Assembly: GCA_964455525.1 (NCBI GenBank)
Contig: CAYVWR010000010.1
Location: forward strand, 1-64,000
DNA: 64,000 nucleotides
Source of the DNA: JAFDZV01 sp964455525
GTDB lineage: Bacteria; Bacteroidota; Ignavibacteria; OLB7
Direction: 5' to 3'
This document shows positions 8,094 to 17,203 of this stretch, piece after piece. The number at the start of each line of letters is the position of its first letter. Position 1 is the stretch's first letter. The notes under the pieces are model-generated. The model was given only the letters and a program-made list of their open reading frames with translations. It made no database searches and had not been told where the DNA came from. Made by a program: the position numbers and the translations under genes.

Positions 8094-8862
8094 TGAAGAA
8101 CTCCTCATTTGTTGTACTGGATGCAGAGAAGTCGATTGCAGGTATCGGGATACTCACGTGGGTTACCGGACGATTTATATAGGAGCGCGGCAACGCCATC
8201 AGCAGATCGCGACGGCTGCCGCGTAGCAGCACCCGCATACGGGCATCGAAACCGCCATCGAAATCGCCATCGAGATAAGCGATCGCGGAATCGATCCGCA
8301 GATGGCGCACCCGGTGCGGGGCGGTACGATGTCGCCGCTTCAACCCTGCGACCACTCCCGATGTAAGAGCTTCGACAGGGTTATCCGAGGATGCATCTTC
8401 GGCTCTCAGAGGGGTTGACGGCGGGCATCCCCGACGTCCGAGAAATGCCGTATACACCGGATCGGCCAGTGCATGGCGGCATTCATCGACAAGGGAAACA
8501 TCGCCCCCTTCGACCAGCGAAACGAAGTGCGCATCGTTATGATACTCGCGATAGGTTTGAACCGAGTTTATCCCGGCCGGCGTCTGCCGGAACAACCCCA
8601 CCGCATGATCTTCGTATCCGGCCGGCTTTACCGTGTGATAATCCACCGATATCGTTCCGGGCTGTACGGTAGCAACATGCACACGCAGCTCGCGATGCAG
8701 CTCCAGCAGCCGTTCGCCCCCCCGATCGATACCGAGCGCGGCGGCCAGAATGCCAAGCACGGCCGAGCGGCTGGGAAACGCTCCGGCATCCCGAAGCTGA
8801 CCGAACCCGGTATCGCCATAACTCATCATCGCTCCCTGCAAATGCAGGATAAATCCACTCAT
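8080..8862 (-). CDS. cas5e: Cascade subunit Cas5e (CasD)
   Basis: Cas5e caps the 5' handle of the crRNA in the type I-E Cascade complex. The 260-residue protein begins with the family's hallmark beta strand (FILHLQGAMMSYG) followed by the glycine and serine pattern PSRSAVLGILAAALG. The start at 8862 lies four bases after the cas7e stop and has GGGAGG ten bases upstream; an in-frame ATG at 8886 inside cas7e is less likely. It overlaps cas6e at its end. The length is slightly above the E. coli protein (about 225). Confidence 0.95.
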   Translation of the reverse strand: MSGFILHLQGAMMSYGDTGFGQLRDAGAFPSRSAVLGILAAALGIDRGGERLLELHRELRVHVATVQPGTISVDYHTVKPAGYEDHAVGLFRQTPAGINSVQTYREYHNDAHFVSLVEGGDVSLVDECRHALADPVYTAFLGRRGCPPSTPLRAEDASSDNPVEALTSGVVAGLKRRHRTAPHRVRHLRIDSAIAYLDGDFDGGFDARMRVLLRGSRRDLLMALPRSYINRPVTHVSIPIPAIDFSASSTTNEEFFNAAS

Positions 8863-8866
8863 AGGG

Positions 8867-10054
8867 TCATGGCCTCCCCGCCGCACTGCCGTTTGTGATG
8901 TCGGAAGCCATTTCCCCGAGATGCTGCTTCATCGCCTGAAACAGGTCCGGAAGCGACGATACGATCTGCGTTCCATCGGGAAGAGCGGCGGCCAGCGATG
9001 TACGATCGCCGGATGACGGGGAGAACAGTATGGCAACATCGTTGAGCCTATAACCGTCGCGCATATCCTTGTAATGGGCTGCCAGACGCTGGCGGGATTC
9101 CGCGAGATATCCCTTGTCGCCTCCGGATACCGGACGCTCGAACGCATTGACCAGGGAAACCGGGATGCGCTCCCGGCGCACCACCAGTAACACGGTGTCG
9201 GCAAGCGAGTGGGCGGCAAAGGAATTCTGTTTGCCACTTGGGGTAACCCGGCAGGCAGCATCAAGCACGGCGGCCAGAGCATCAAGTGCCGCATCGTGAT
9301 CGCCGCCAAGATTGCCCACCAGAAGCGGAACGTTGCAGGAGAAATATTTATAAAACACCGCCGCGTTGAACTCCACTTCGCCAAGGTGGCCGCTTCCGGT
9401 TTCGGCCTCGCCGGTAACGATATCATCAACGGCGGTAAACCAGTCCACTTCCGGAACCACCGCATGGGTGCTTATAGCGTGTGCAACCTGCATGGCGGCA
9501 TCAACCGAGGCAAAGGAATTGGCATCATCGGTTGTCATACGGCCAAACAACGCCATATCGACACCATCGCTTGGAACCTTGCTCAGACCGATCTTCTCGG
9601 CGGCGCCTGCCTTTATCTCCTCAAGTTCCTTCTTCGTGAGCTTGCTCTCCCCCTGTAGAAGCTCGCGGATATAGTGCTTCGACCGCTCGATTTCGCCCTT
9701 TGTCAGAAATACGATCTGCTTTGTATGTAATAGATTTTTATCCGGCTTGCCGAGCACTTCGGTAAAAGTCTCGCAGATTTTTTTCAAACGCTCCTCAAGC
9801 ACCGCATCGCCATTGATCTCTTTTGCAAGCTCATTATAGATCAAGGTCTCCGGTATACGCCGCGATCGAGTGGAAAGGCGATCGGAAAGGTTCCCTTCAA
9901 GGTAGTTCGATGTGCGAATCGAACGTTTGATCGACTGCGACGAGACACGCGCACGCTGCGATCCACCGAACAGTGCCGACTTGGGACGTCCGAGATCATC
10001 GCGATTGAGATTGGATGGCGCATGGCTGGTGAGAGAATGCATTTCTATGAGCAT
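8867..10054 (-). CDS. cas7e: Cascade backbone subunit Cas7e (CasC/Cse4)
   Basis: Cas7e forms the six-copy helical backbone that holds the crRNA spacer. The 395-residue protein has the family pattern throughout: SHAPSNLNRDDLGRPK near the start, RARVSSQSIKRSIR, a central SVDAAMQVAHAISTHAV and WFTAVDD, and FAAHSLADTVLL towards the end. AAGGAG lies 9 bases before the ATG. It is somewhat longer than E. coli CasC (363), mainly through a charged insert at about residues 60-130. It sits between cse2 and cas5e in the usual I-E order. Confidence 0.97.
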   Translation of the reverse strand: MLIEMHSLTSHAPSNLNRDDLGRPKSALFGGSQRARVSSQSIKRSIRTSNYLEGNLSDRLSTRSRRIPETLIYNELAKEINGDAVLEERLKKICETFTEVLGKPDKNLLHTKQIVFLTKGEIERSKHYIRELLQGESKLTKKELEEIKAGAAEKIGLSKVPSDGVDMALFGRMTTDDANSFASVDAAMQVAHAISTHAVVPEVDWFTAVDDIVTGEAETGSGHLGEVEFNAAVFYKYFSCNVPLLVGNLGGDHDAALDALAAVLDAACRVTPSGKQNSFAAHSLADTVLLVVRRERIPVSLVNAFERPVSGGDKGYLAESRQRLAAHYKDMRDGYRLNDVAILFSPSSGDRTSLAAALPDGTQIVSSLPDLFQAMKQHLGEMASDITNGSAAGRP

Positions 10055-10086
10055 TACGATAGACTCCTTATAGGGTATAGCAGGTT

Positions 10087-10713
10087 TTAGTCCTGTTCTG
10101 CTGGAATTGTTGTTGTGTTGTCGTTGGTAACCGGACCACGGGTTTTAAAGAATTCACCCGCCCAGGCATTGATACTCCATCGGGCAGCTTCCTCGCTGCC
10201 ATAGAGGAAATTCAACACCTGCTCGGTCTCCTTCAAGGTCCATTTGATATCGATCCGCTCATGATTCACACGTTGAAGAGCACGAATCATCGCCTCGATA
10301 CGAAGCTCGCGAGGGGTGCCCAGCAGGCGCATAAGCCGTAGCTCGCTTATCCCGGCCCGCTGAAGGGCCGCACCAAGAGAAACGCCCTCGCCACCATGAT
10401 CGCCGGCCATTGCTCGCAGCGCCACAAGCACAGCAGCGCGATTCACCGTTTCCAGTTGAAACCGTGTTGGTGCCAAGCCCTTATCATTCCCTTCGGCAGT
10501 GGAATCGGCCGGAAAGGGAACATAGCTCCAGACCGTCGAGCGCATATCCATGGTCGGTTCCCCGCCATAGGTAGGACGCCAGCGACGAAAAACGGCGCGT
10601 AATCCCCGGCTGCCCTTCCTCCTGCCCTCTTTTTCGCTCCAGTATGCGGCAAGCGTGGTAAGCGCCCTGTGCACATAGCGCGTCCTTGCCTTGAAATCCT
10701 CCTGCTGGTTCAT
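10087..10713 (-). CDS. cse2: Cascade small subunit Cse2 (CasB)
   Basis: A 208-residue, mostly helical, basic protein in the position always taken by cse2. Two copies of this small subunit stabilise the displaced strand of the R-loop in type I-E Cascade. Family features include the N-terminal ALTTLAAYW helix, the segment GSRGLRAVFRR, and the C-terminal helix EEAARWSINAWAGEFF. AGGAGA lies seven bases before the ATG. It is 21 bases from cse1 and 32 from cas7e. Sequence conservation in this family is low, so gene order carries part of the call. Confidence 0.93.
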   Translation of the reverse strand: MNQQEDFKARTRYVHRALTTLAAYWSEKEGRRKGSRGLRAVFRRWRPTYGGEPTMDMRSTVWSYVPFPADSTAEGNDKGLAPTRFQLETVNRAAVLVALRAMAGDHGGEGVSLGAALQRAGISELRLMRLLGTPRELRIEAMIRALQRVNHERIDIKWTLKETEQVLNFLYGSEEAARWSINAWAGEFFKTRGPVTNDNTTTIPAEQD

Positions 10714-10734
10714 CGTGCAATCTCCTGTATACGA

Positions 10735-12474
10735 TTAGGGTTCCGGCGAATGGGTGAGATCGACGCCAAATTTCTTGCGAAGCGTGCCATAGAGATATCC
10801 TTTCGCCTTATGTGCAGCGGCGATATGAGTAGGTGATGTTGCATAGCTGCTGAATATCGTCTCGAACAGCCGGATGGCATGCCGTGCCGAATGGCTTCGC
10901 CACCATGCTTCAAGGGCATCGCGATGGCTTTGCAGCGCATCTTCCGATGTTCCATGGGTTTCGATCATCCCTAGAAGCGTGCGAAGATCCACACCGACCG
11001 ATCTCCAGTATTCCTTTCCGATTCCTGGAAGTATTCCCTCCAGCGGAAGATTTTTTTTGGGTTTGAACGAAAGTCTTCCCTCATCATCCTCGGTTGTATC
11101 CATCTGCACCAGCATGCAGCGTTGCACCGCAGAACCAAGCAGGCTCTCGATTTCCCGTGCATCGGTTGCATAACTCTCCAGAAGGGATTGCGCCTCCGCT
11201 GCCAGGGCAGCTATATCCTTGTCAGGAACATCGAGCAGCGGATAGTGAAACGACTCGTATTCATAGCCGCCATGCACATTCTGCTTCGAGCTGAGCATAT
11301 GGAACCCGAAGCAGAGCAGATCGAGGCTCGGCCGTACCGTGCCAGAATACCAGCGCGTGAACTGCAACGCTGACAACTGTTCCACGACCGGAGCAAGCTT
11401 GAAGGAACCGCTACCGGATGAACCGGCGAAAAAAAGTCCCCCCATATGGCCGATGACCCCGGCAGTTCCCTCGACCGAGAGATGGCGCTTATAGAGCTGA
11501 TTATCCTTGGTAGTACCGATCCGCACCGGACCGTTCGGATGCAGAAAAAAGCTCTGCCGTACCGCCGGACCTTTCTCGCGCGCTACCACTATACCATATC
11601 CCCGTCCGGTGCTCTGTATCACCGCCGAGGTTCCCACCTGTCCCTGGATTGGCTCCCCTGTTATAATGCAGAGGCGCGGCTCCTGCACCTCCTGAAGCTC
11701 GATGTATGCATTTGCCACCATCCAGAACAGACCGGAGCGGAGCGCGATGGCCCCCTCTGGAACATCCTCTGCCGGAGGCTGATGCCACATCCAGGCATCG
11801 TAGCCGGACCCACTGCCGGCCTCGGCATACTCTCCACTACGCTCCCGTTGCAGCTCTCTGGTAAGCACATTCAGCCAGATCGTACGCCGAAGCGAGAGGG
11901 GATCGGAGGGAAAGACACGAATTTCGAGATCACCCGATGTGCCGGTGAGATATCCCCGCCCGGCCGATTTCTCATAGAACGTTGCCCGTGAAAAAAGGAG
12001 GAGCGGTATCTGGTCCGGCCGCACAGCCCACTCCTTGTTCGGACGGTTCAGAAAGGTCTTATCCCCTTTCTTCACGGTCAGCAGAAGAACTTCGAGAGGG
12101 CTGCCGTTCAACCTCCCCTTCTTGTCGCGTAGCGGCTCCGGTCCTTGAAGGAACCGGGTACCGGAAGGCCCGTCGATCGTAAAGAGATCGCGCAGCGGGG
12201 CGATACCGGCCTCGAACTGTTCATCGGTCATCGGTGTGCACAACCGGGCAGCAAGTTCGTGGCAATCCGTCGGCTCGAAGACAGCCTGCGCCAGTGCCGC
12301 ACAGAGATTCAACGCAGCGATATTCAGATACTCGATCGGATAATCGAAGTGCATTGGATGCTCATCCGGAAGCGTCATCAGCTCGCGAAACGAACGTTCG
12401 ACCCGTTCACCAGACGGGTTGGTTGGACTCCTTCGCCTGAGAAGAAATTTCTGGTGTTCAAAAACATTCAGCAT
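10735..12474 (-). CDS. cse1: Cascade large subunit Cse1 (CasA, Cas8e)
   Basis: The 579-residue large subunit recognises the PAM, starts target unwinding and recruits Cas3. The N-terminal SFRELMTLPDE, the segment FLNRPNKEWAVRPDQIPLLLFSRA, and the C-terminal four-helix region (from about residue 420) fit the family. It begins 8 bases after the cas3 stop with AAGG eight bases before the ATG, so cas3 and Cascade look co-transcribed. At about 15% longer than E. coli CasA (502), it has extra loops, notably around residues 200-240 and 455-475. Confidence 0.95.
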   Translation of the reverse strand: MLNVFEHQKFLLRRRSPTNPSGERVERSFRELMTLPDEHPMHFDYPIEYLNIAALNLCAALAQAVFEPTDCHELAARLCTPMTDEQFEAGIAPLRDLFTIDGPSGTRFLQGPEPLRDKKGRLNGSPLEVLLLTVKKGDKTFLNRPNKEWAVRPDQIPLLLFSRATFYEKSAGRGYLTGTSGDLEIRVFPSDPLSLRRTIWLNVLTRELQRERSGEYAEAGSGSGYDAWMWHQPPAEDVPEGAIALRSGLFWMVANAYIELQEVQEPRLCIITGEPIQGQVGTSAVIQSTGRGYGIVVAREKGPAVRQSFFLHPNGPVRIGTTKDNQLYKRHLSVEGTAGVIGHMGGLFFAGSSGSGSFKLAPVVEQLSALQFTRWYSGTVRPSLDLLCFGFHMLSSKQNVHGGYEYESFHYPLLDVPDKDIAALAAEAQSLLESYATDAREIESLLGSAVQRCMLVQMDTTEDDEGRLSFKPKKNLPLEGILPGIGKEYWRSVGVDLRTLLGMIETHGTSEDALQSHRDALEAWWRSHSARHAIRLFETIFSSYATSPTHIAAAHKAKGYLYGTLRKKFGVDLTHSPEP

Positions 12475-12482
12475 GAAATACC

Positions 12483-15419
12483 TTAGAACTCCTCGAATGG
12501 AATAGATGTGGTTGTTGATGTGGGCATCTGCTTAGACGCCGGCTGGACCACCAGCCCCTCTCCTGTTCCCGCAACATCATCGAAGCGATAGCAGCCGTTG
12601 AACTGTGGATGGACAAATCCACCATCCTCATCCAGCACCAGCACTATCTTGTTGTCGTATGGATGGCGCTGCCTCCACCATGTATCGAATGCAGCGGCAG
12701 AGCCGTCGAGCGCGCCACGTTGCAGCTCCTTGCGCCATGGAAAGGAGACAGAGGAGAGTGCAACGGCACGTTCAATATCCAGGATGCGCCTGGTCTCATG
12801 CGGCAGCGGCAGAGCTTGGAGGCGAAGGTCCGGCTGGCCGACAAACTGTAGCGCACCATTGGCGATCCTGACCAGTATCACCGTAACACTGGCCCCACCA
12901 TAGCGGGTGGTCAGCGCCACATTGCCATCACGGTCATCATCGCGCAGCGAAGCCTCCATCGTCAACACCCCTGCATCGGGACGAGGCATCAGGATCTTCT
13001 GGGCACTTCCGGTCTGAAGTGCCTGGACGCCCCGAAATGCTTTGCGGGCACTGGCAAGCTGCTCAGGATCGACCTTCATCCGTTCAGCAGTCCAGTGCTC
13101 CTCCCCCTGATCGTAGAGCCGGGCCACAAGAGCGCGGCAGGCATCGGGCATCTTCCAGAGCACCGGCGTATCGGAATCGGTGCTCTGGAACACGATCGAT
13201 ACCGAGCGGGCCAGGGTTTCGGCATCGTAGACATAGGCGCTGGAGCCGAACCTCATCTCATAGCGTTCCGCAGCGACCGGGATAAGCACATGAAGTACCG
13301 GAGCCGCATGACGATACCGTAGCTCGCGCGAACGCTCATGCCGCCACAGACGCCCCAGGCGCTGAAGCAGAAGATCGACCGGTGCAAGATCGCTGACCAT
13401 GGCATCGAAATCGATATCCACGCTCTGCTCGATCACCTGCGTAGCGATAACCACCATACGCTTCGGACGCTCGCTTCCGCCATCTCTGCCAAGTATCCGT
13501 ACAAGGTACTGTTCCACACGATCGCGATCGCGGCGCGTGAAACGTGCATGCAGCAGCACAAGCCCTATCGGCTCATCCGTTGCTTCCGAACGTTCAGCAA
13601 TGAGCGACGCCACAGCGCACCATGCCTGCTGTGCCTCGCGGACCGTGTTCCGTATCCATGCAACACATCCACCACCTTCGACAAGGCTCATCACCAGCTC
13701 AGCCCCCTTCATGGTGCGCTCCTCCTCCTGCATCTGCAACGGGACGATCGCTACCGGCTCTTTCTCTGGAACGCCCTCCTGCTCATCATCACCATCCAGC
13801 CCGCATGCATCATCTTCGTTCCCCGAAACGCTCCCCTCATCATCCAAGCTGTATGGATCATCGAGATGTTGATGATGAACGTAAAGGATCTGCGGATACG
13901 GATCTTGCTCGGACGATGTTGTCTCGGCACCCGGAGCGGCACCATAGGTTCCGAGAAGCTTTATGCGTAGTGTCCGTGGGAGCGTTGCCGAAAGCAGCAC
14001 CACCTTTACGCCAAGCACATTCAACCAGCGCAGCAGATGAACGATCAGCTCGTTCATATAGGCATCGTAGGCATGGATCTCATCGAACACGACAACTTTT
14101 CCAGCCAGTGCGAAGAGCCGCACAAACGCATGTTTTACAGCCACCGCCCCCAGCATCGCCTGATCGATCGTACCGATGCCAACCGCGGCAAGAAGCATGC
14201 GCTTGGATGATTGCAGCCAGGCCGTTGCGATGATCTCCGATGGGATCGCCGGTTCATCGCCAGCGGGCTTTACACGCTCGCGCGAGCGCTGAAAACTTTC
14301 CAGAACGTGGTGATACGGTTCAAAGAATCGCCTGCCGCCATGCGCCAGCCCAAGGCTTATCTCGCTTCCCGGAGCACCGATATGGCCAGCAAAACGTTTT
14401 ATACGTCCGAACAAGGCATTGGAAGAGGCCTGGGTTGGCAGCGCGAAATAAAGGCCCGCCGCGCTCCCCGATGCAATGGCCTTTGCCGTCAGATAGAGCG
14501 CGATCTCCGTTTTGCCCATGCCCATCGCCCCCTCAACGATAATCATTTCCGGGCCGGGCGCAGAGCCGAATGGAATCGCCTCGGATCGCTTTTGCAGCGG
14601 ATGCAAAGAATTGAACGCAAACAGGGATGCAAAGTCATGCCTTCGGGCCTCGAATGTAGCAAGCAACCCGGCATCGCCGAGCTGCTGCTCCGCACGGCCG
14701 CTGCGCCGCAACATCTCCAGATACCCACATGCCTCATCGAAACTGGACAGCGGGTGAAAATGAAACACTTCCGATTGCGAGCCGAACCAGTCGGCCACCG
14801 ATGCAAAGCCAGCCAGCAGCATCAAAAAAGGAGCGTTGCGAAGAGCATCATCATTATCAATCGCCTCCTGTGGCATGCAGAACAGCGTCGTGATGGCCTC
14901 GATCATCTCATACGCCATACGCTTATCGTAATTGCTCAGCTCCGCTCTAGCGTACACTTCCGATCGCATATACAGCCGACCATGATGCGCCGCAACTGCA
15001 TGGATGGCATCGAGATAGGGGCGCCATTGCGGCATATCGGTCATGGCAAACCCGGACAGGATGCGAGCTGTGGCCACCCCGTGATCGAATCCATGCCCTT
15101 TATCGGGCTTCTGCTCGTGCCCGGCAGCGCCATATCCCACCTTCCATCCTTCCTCCGACTTCGACTGGAACGAACGATGCACCTTGCCGAGATCATGCAG
15201 AGCAACGATACATACAATGATCCGCCGCAGCACATCGCGCTCGATGCCGGGCGCAAGCTGGCCGAATCGTTCCAGTATCCAGGGACATAGGCGAAGCCAT
15301 TCCTCCGCTACATACCCAACGTCGATCATGTGGCAGATTGCCGGATGATAGGTCCATTCCGAGCTTTCGGACTTTTCGTTCGTCTTCCCCCAGAGCTGAT
15401 AAAGCAGACTTCCATTCAT
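12483..15419 (-). CDS. cas3: CRISPR nuclease-helicase Cas3
   Basis: Cas3 is recruited to Cascade-bound DNA and degrades it with an N-terminal HD nuclease and an SF2 helicase. In this 978-residue protein the HD motif is at 75-76 (ALHDLGK), a further HHG is at 145-147, the Walker A loop GAMGMGKTE is at 298-306, DEIH is at 446-449, SAT at 477-479, and IEQSVDIDFD marks a late helicase motif. The start at 15419 has AAGGA six bases upstream; the frame stays open to 15611 but that part is unlike Cas3. An acidic insert at about residues 505-550 (rich in Asp and Glu) is unusual. It is first in the operon, behind a 367-base control region. Confidence 0.97.
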   Translation of the reverse strand: MNGSLLYQLWGKTNEKSESSEWTYHPAICHMIDVGYVAEEWLRLCPWILERFGQLAPGIERDVLRRIIVCIVALHDLGKVHRSFQSKSEEGWKVGYGAAGHEQKPDKGHGFDHGVATARILSGFAMTDMPQWRPYLDAIHAVAAHHGRLYMRSEVYARAELSNYDKRMAYEMIEAITTLFCMPQEAIDNDDALRNAPFLMLLAGFASVADWFGSQSEVFHFHPLSSFDEACGYLEMLRRSGRAEQQLGDAGLLATFEARRHDFASLFAFNSLHPLQKRSEAIPFGSAPGPEMIIVEGAMGMGKTEIALYLTAKAIASGSAAGLYFALPTQASSNALFGRIKRFAGHIGAPGSEISLGLAHGGRRFFEPYHHVLESFQRSRERVKPAGDEPAIPSEIIATAWLQSSKRMLLAAVGIGTIDQAMLGAVAVKHAFVRLFALAGKVVVFDEIHAYDAYMNELIVHLLRWLNVLGVKVVLLSATLPRTLRIKLLGTYGAAPGAETTSSEQDPYPQILYVHHQHLDDPYSLDDEGSVSGNEDDACGLDGDDEQEGVPEKEPVAIVPLQMQEEERTMKGAELVMSLVEGGGCVAWIRNTVREAQQAWCAVASLIAERSEATDEPIGLVLLHARFTRRDRDRVEQYLVRILGRDGGSERPKRMVVIATQVIEQSVDIDFDAMVSDLAPVDLLLQRLGRLWRHERSRELRYRHAAPVLHVLIPVAAERYEMRFGSSAYVYDAETLARSVSIVFQSTDSDTPVLWKMPDACRALVARLYDQGEEHWTAERMKVDPEQLASARKAFRGVQALQTGSAQKILMPRPDAGVLTMEASLRDDDRDGNVALTTRYGGASVTVILVRIANGALQFVGQPDLRLQALPLPHETRRILDIERAVALSSVSFPWRKELQRGALDGSAAAFDTWWRQRHPYDNKIVLVLDEDGGFVHPQFNGCYRFDDVAGTGEGLVVQPASKQMPTSTTTSIPFEEF

Positions 15420-15786
15420 AGCTATCCTTAAAAATTCACAGGGCATTCCAACCCCTTCGAGCAACAACGCTGGAAGCACAGCATGGTGTATCCAGCCAGT
15501 GCGTGGCAAGAATATCACCACCCCTTGCCTAGAACGGACGGATGGTGTCCGGTTCAGCACAGCAGGGCATGCCGGCAGAAGCGCGGCAGACCCTCGCAAC
15601 GGCAAACGCACGGCGAAGGCAACCGGGCCGGCTGCCGGATATCAGGGGAAGATGCTTAGAACATGCGGTCATGTACGGACGCCGCACATGACCGCACGAT
15701 GCGCGGCGTGTGCTGACCTCCAGAATATACCCTGGGCCTCTACGCAAGAAAATATGTAGGGTATACGTAGGGAGGAGTGGCCTTGC
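15420..15786 (-). promoter_or_regulatory. cas operon control region
   Basis: The 367 bases between the WYL regulator and cas3 contain no gene but several symmetrical elements. TATACCCT (15726-15733) is repeated inverted as AGGGTATA (15758-15765), 32 bases centre to centre, about three helical turns. Closer to cas3, TGCGGTCATGT (15664-15674) pairs with ACATGACCGCA (15686-15696), and ACGCCGC (15679-15685) pairs with GCGGCGT (15703-15709); these two stems exclude each other. Candidates are operators for the neighbouring regulator and an RNA switch in the cas3 leader. Confidence 0.5.
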
Positions 15787-16815
15787 TCAGGGAACTCTGC
15801 CCGTCCCGTTGTGATATCGCGCAGCCAGGACCCCGGCCTCATCGCGCAGGCGCTGCACCAGTATATCAGGCTCCAGCACGGTAACGCCCACACCCCAGCC
15901 CTGGGCAAAGGTTCGGATCTCCTCAAGGCCCGACACCGTATACGCCACCACGATTCGCCCATCCTCCCGCACATCTTCTATCACTTGCGTAGGGTGATAG
16001 GTTTTTCGCTGGAAATACGCCGCGCGATCAGGCTCCACCAGCATACGAACGGTGTAGATGGTATCGCCGGCAAGAGCACTGAAACGTGGCTGGAAATAGT
16101 CACGCAGATCGAAATCGTCCGGTCGGACAAAAAATTCCAGATCACGATCGGGCAGGCAGAATTCCGCACGGGAGATGCCCGCCAGGGAAAAATCGCGTAT
16201 CGCCTGCTTCTGACGGCAGTAGGCAATCACAAGCCAAGAGCCGTTGCGTACGGCCATGCCATACGGCTCTATCAATCTATCATGGGAACGGATGCCGGTG
16301 GAGGCGGTGAGATAATCGATGCGTACTCGCCTGCACTCCTGGATGGCCCTGGCAAGACGGCTGAAGATCGTGGGATCGATATCCACGGCGCTGGGCGATC
16401 CGAACAGCCAATGTTCGGCCGCAGCATCGGAATCGAACGAGTAGATATGCGCCGACATCGTTCCGAGCAACGCATCAAACGCCTGCTCGAGCGGCATGCC
16501 GAGCGGTGTGGGGGCAAGCACTGCCCGCGATGCCTGAGCGGCAACGATAAGCGAAAAGATCTGCTCCTCGGCCATCGGGACCAGATGCACCGGCAGCCTG
16601 CGATCCCCCTCGGCTATATGGAATTTTTTTATCCGCCCGACCCACCGTACCTGCAAGGGAATGCCATCATGCTCAATCGACCGGATGATACGACGCACGT
16701 GGCGATCGGAGCCAATGCCGACACGAACCATGATATCCTGAATAGAAAGCTCGTGGCCGTCGTTGAACAAATCGAGCAGGCGTGCCTGTGGTGTGCGGTC
16801 ATACATCATAGTCAT
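15787..16815 (-). CDS. WYL-domain transcriptional regulator next to the cas operon
   Basis: The 342-residue protein has an N-terminal helix-turn-helix (about residues 8-60, with SIQDIMVRVGIGSDRHVRRI) and a WYL domain at about 165-240 (RIDYLTAS, IEPYGMAVRNGSWLVIAYC, FSLAGISRAE), then a WCX-like C-terminal region. WYL proteins are ligand-responsive regulators often encoded beside CRISPR and other defence genes, where they may repress or activate. It is encoded on the same strand immediately upstream of cas3, so control of that operon is likely but inferred. Three in-frame ATGs (16815, 16809, 16806) cluster without a clear ribosome binding site; the first is used. Confidence 0.85.
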   Translation of the reverse strand: MTMMYDRTPQARLLDLFNDGHELSIQDIMVRVGIGSDRHVRRIIRSIEHDGIPLQVRWVGRIKKFHIAEGDRRLPVHLVPMAEEQIFSLIVAAQASRAVLAPTPLGMPLEQAFDALLGTMSAHIYSFDSDAAAEHWLFGSPSAVDIDPTIFSRLARAIQECRRVRIDYLTASTGIRSHDRLIEPYGMAVRNGSWLVIAYCRQKQAIRDFSLAGISRAEFCLPDRDLEFFVRPDDFDLRDYFQPRFSALAGDTIYTVRMLVEPDRAAYFQRKTYHPTQVIEDVREDGRIVVAYTVSGLEEIRTFAQGWGVGVTVLEPDILVQRLRDEAGVLAARYHNGTGRVP

Positions 16816-16864
16816 ATGGTGAGATGGAACATCATTACAATGGCCGTCGATGATGGCATGGTAT

Positions 16865-16881
16865 CGTTGCCTGTTGCAACG
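16865..16881. promoter_or_regulatory. 17-bp inverted repeat upstream of the WYL gene
   Basis: CGTTGC and GCAACG flank a 5-base centre about 50 bases before the regulator's start codon. The place and symmetry suit an autoregulatory operator; nothing else supports it. Confidence 0.35.
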
Positions 16882-17147
16882 TCTGGATATTCACGCTCCG
16901 GTATGCGCTCCCTGATCGGGAGCCATACGTTCGGCAGGCGCTTCACGTACGCAGATGAGAGATGCGTGCTCACTATCCAGCGCCCGTCAGTGGATGGTCA
17001 GGGCCTGGATACCGACTGTACATTTATCAGAAAAACCGCTGGCAACGATCATCCTGCACACGGCAGCAGAGGATCTAGTGCATGATACTCATCTGTGACA
17101 AACATTGGGCTATCGCCGTTATGACGGGAACCGATGGCGTGCTCTTC

Positions 17148-17175
17148 TTCCCACGATGCGATCGCATCGTGGGAA
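17148..17175. repeat. 28-bp perfect palindrome after holA
   Basis: The half site TTCCCACGATGCGA is followed directly by its exact reverse complement, with GCGATCGC at the centre. It lies 29 bases past the holA stop codon, in the 388-base space between holA and the WYL gene. As RNA it would fold into a 12-bp stem with a GATC loop, but no T-run follows on either strand. It may be a terminator of unusual form or a protein-binding site. The rest of 16882-17147 shows nothing recognisable. Confidence 0.6.
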
Positions 17176-17203
17176 TCGCTCATCGCAACATTTGGGGCAT
17201 CCT

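Noticed and set aside
15627..15641. Similarity of the cas3 upstream region to the guide of the crRNA-like element, as a direct target
   Set aside because: Only GCCGG and GCCGGATA match, with different spacing and no AAG-type PAM; too weak to claim.
15811..17085. A 424-codon plus-strand frame opposite the WYL regulator
   Set aside because: The minus strand encodes clear HTH and WYL motifs; this frame has no recognisable domain.
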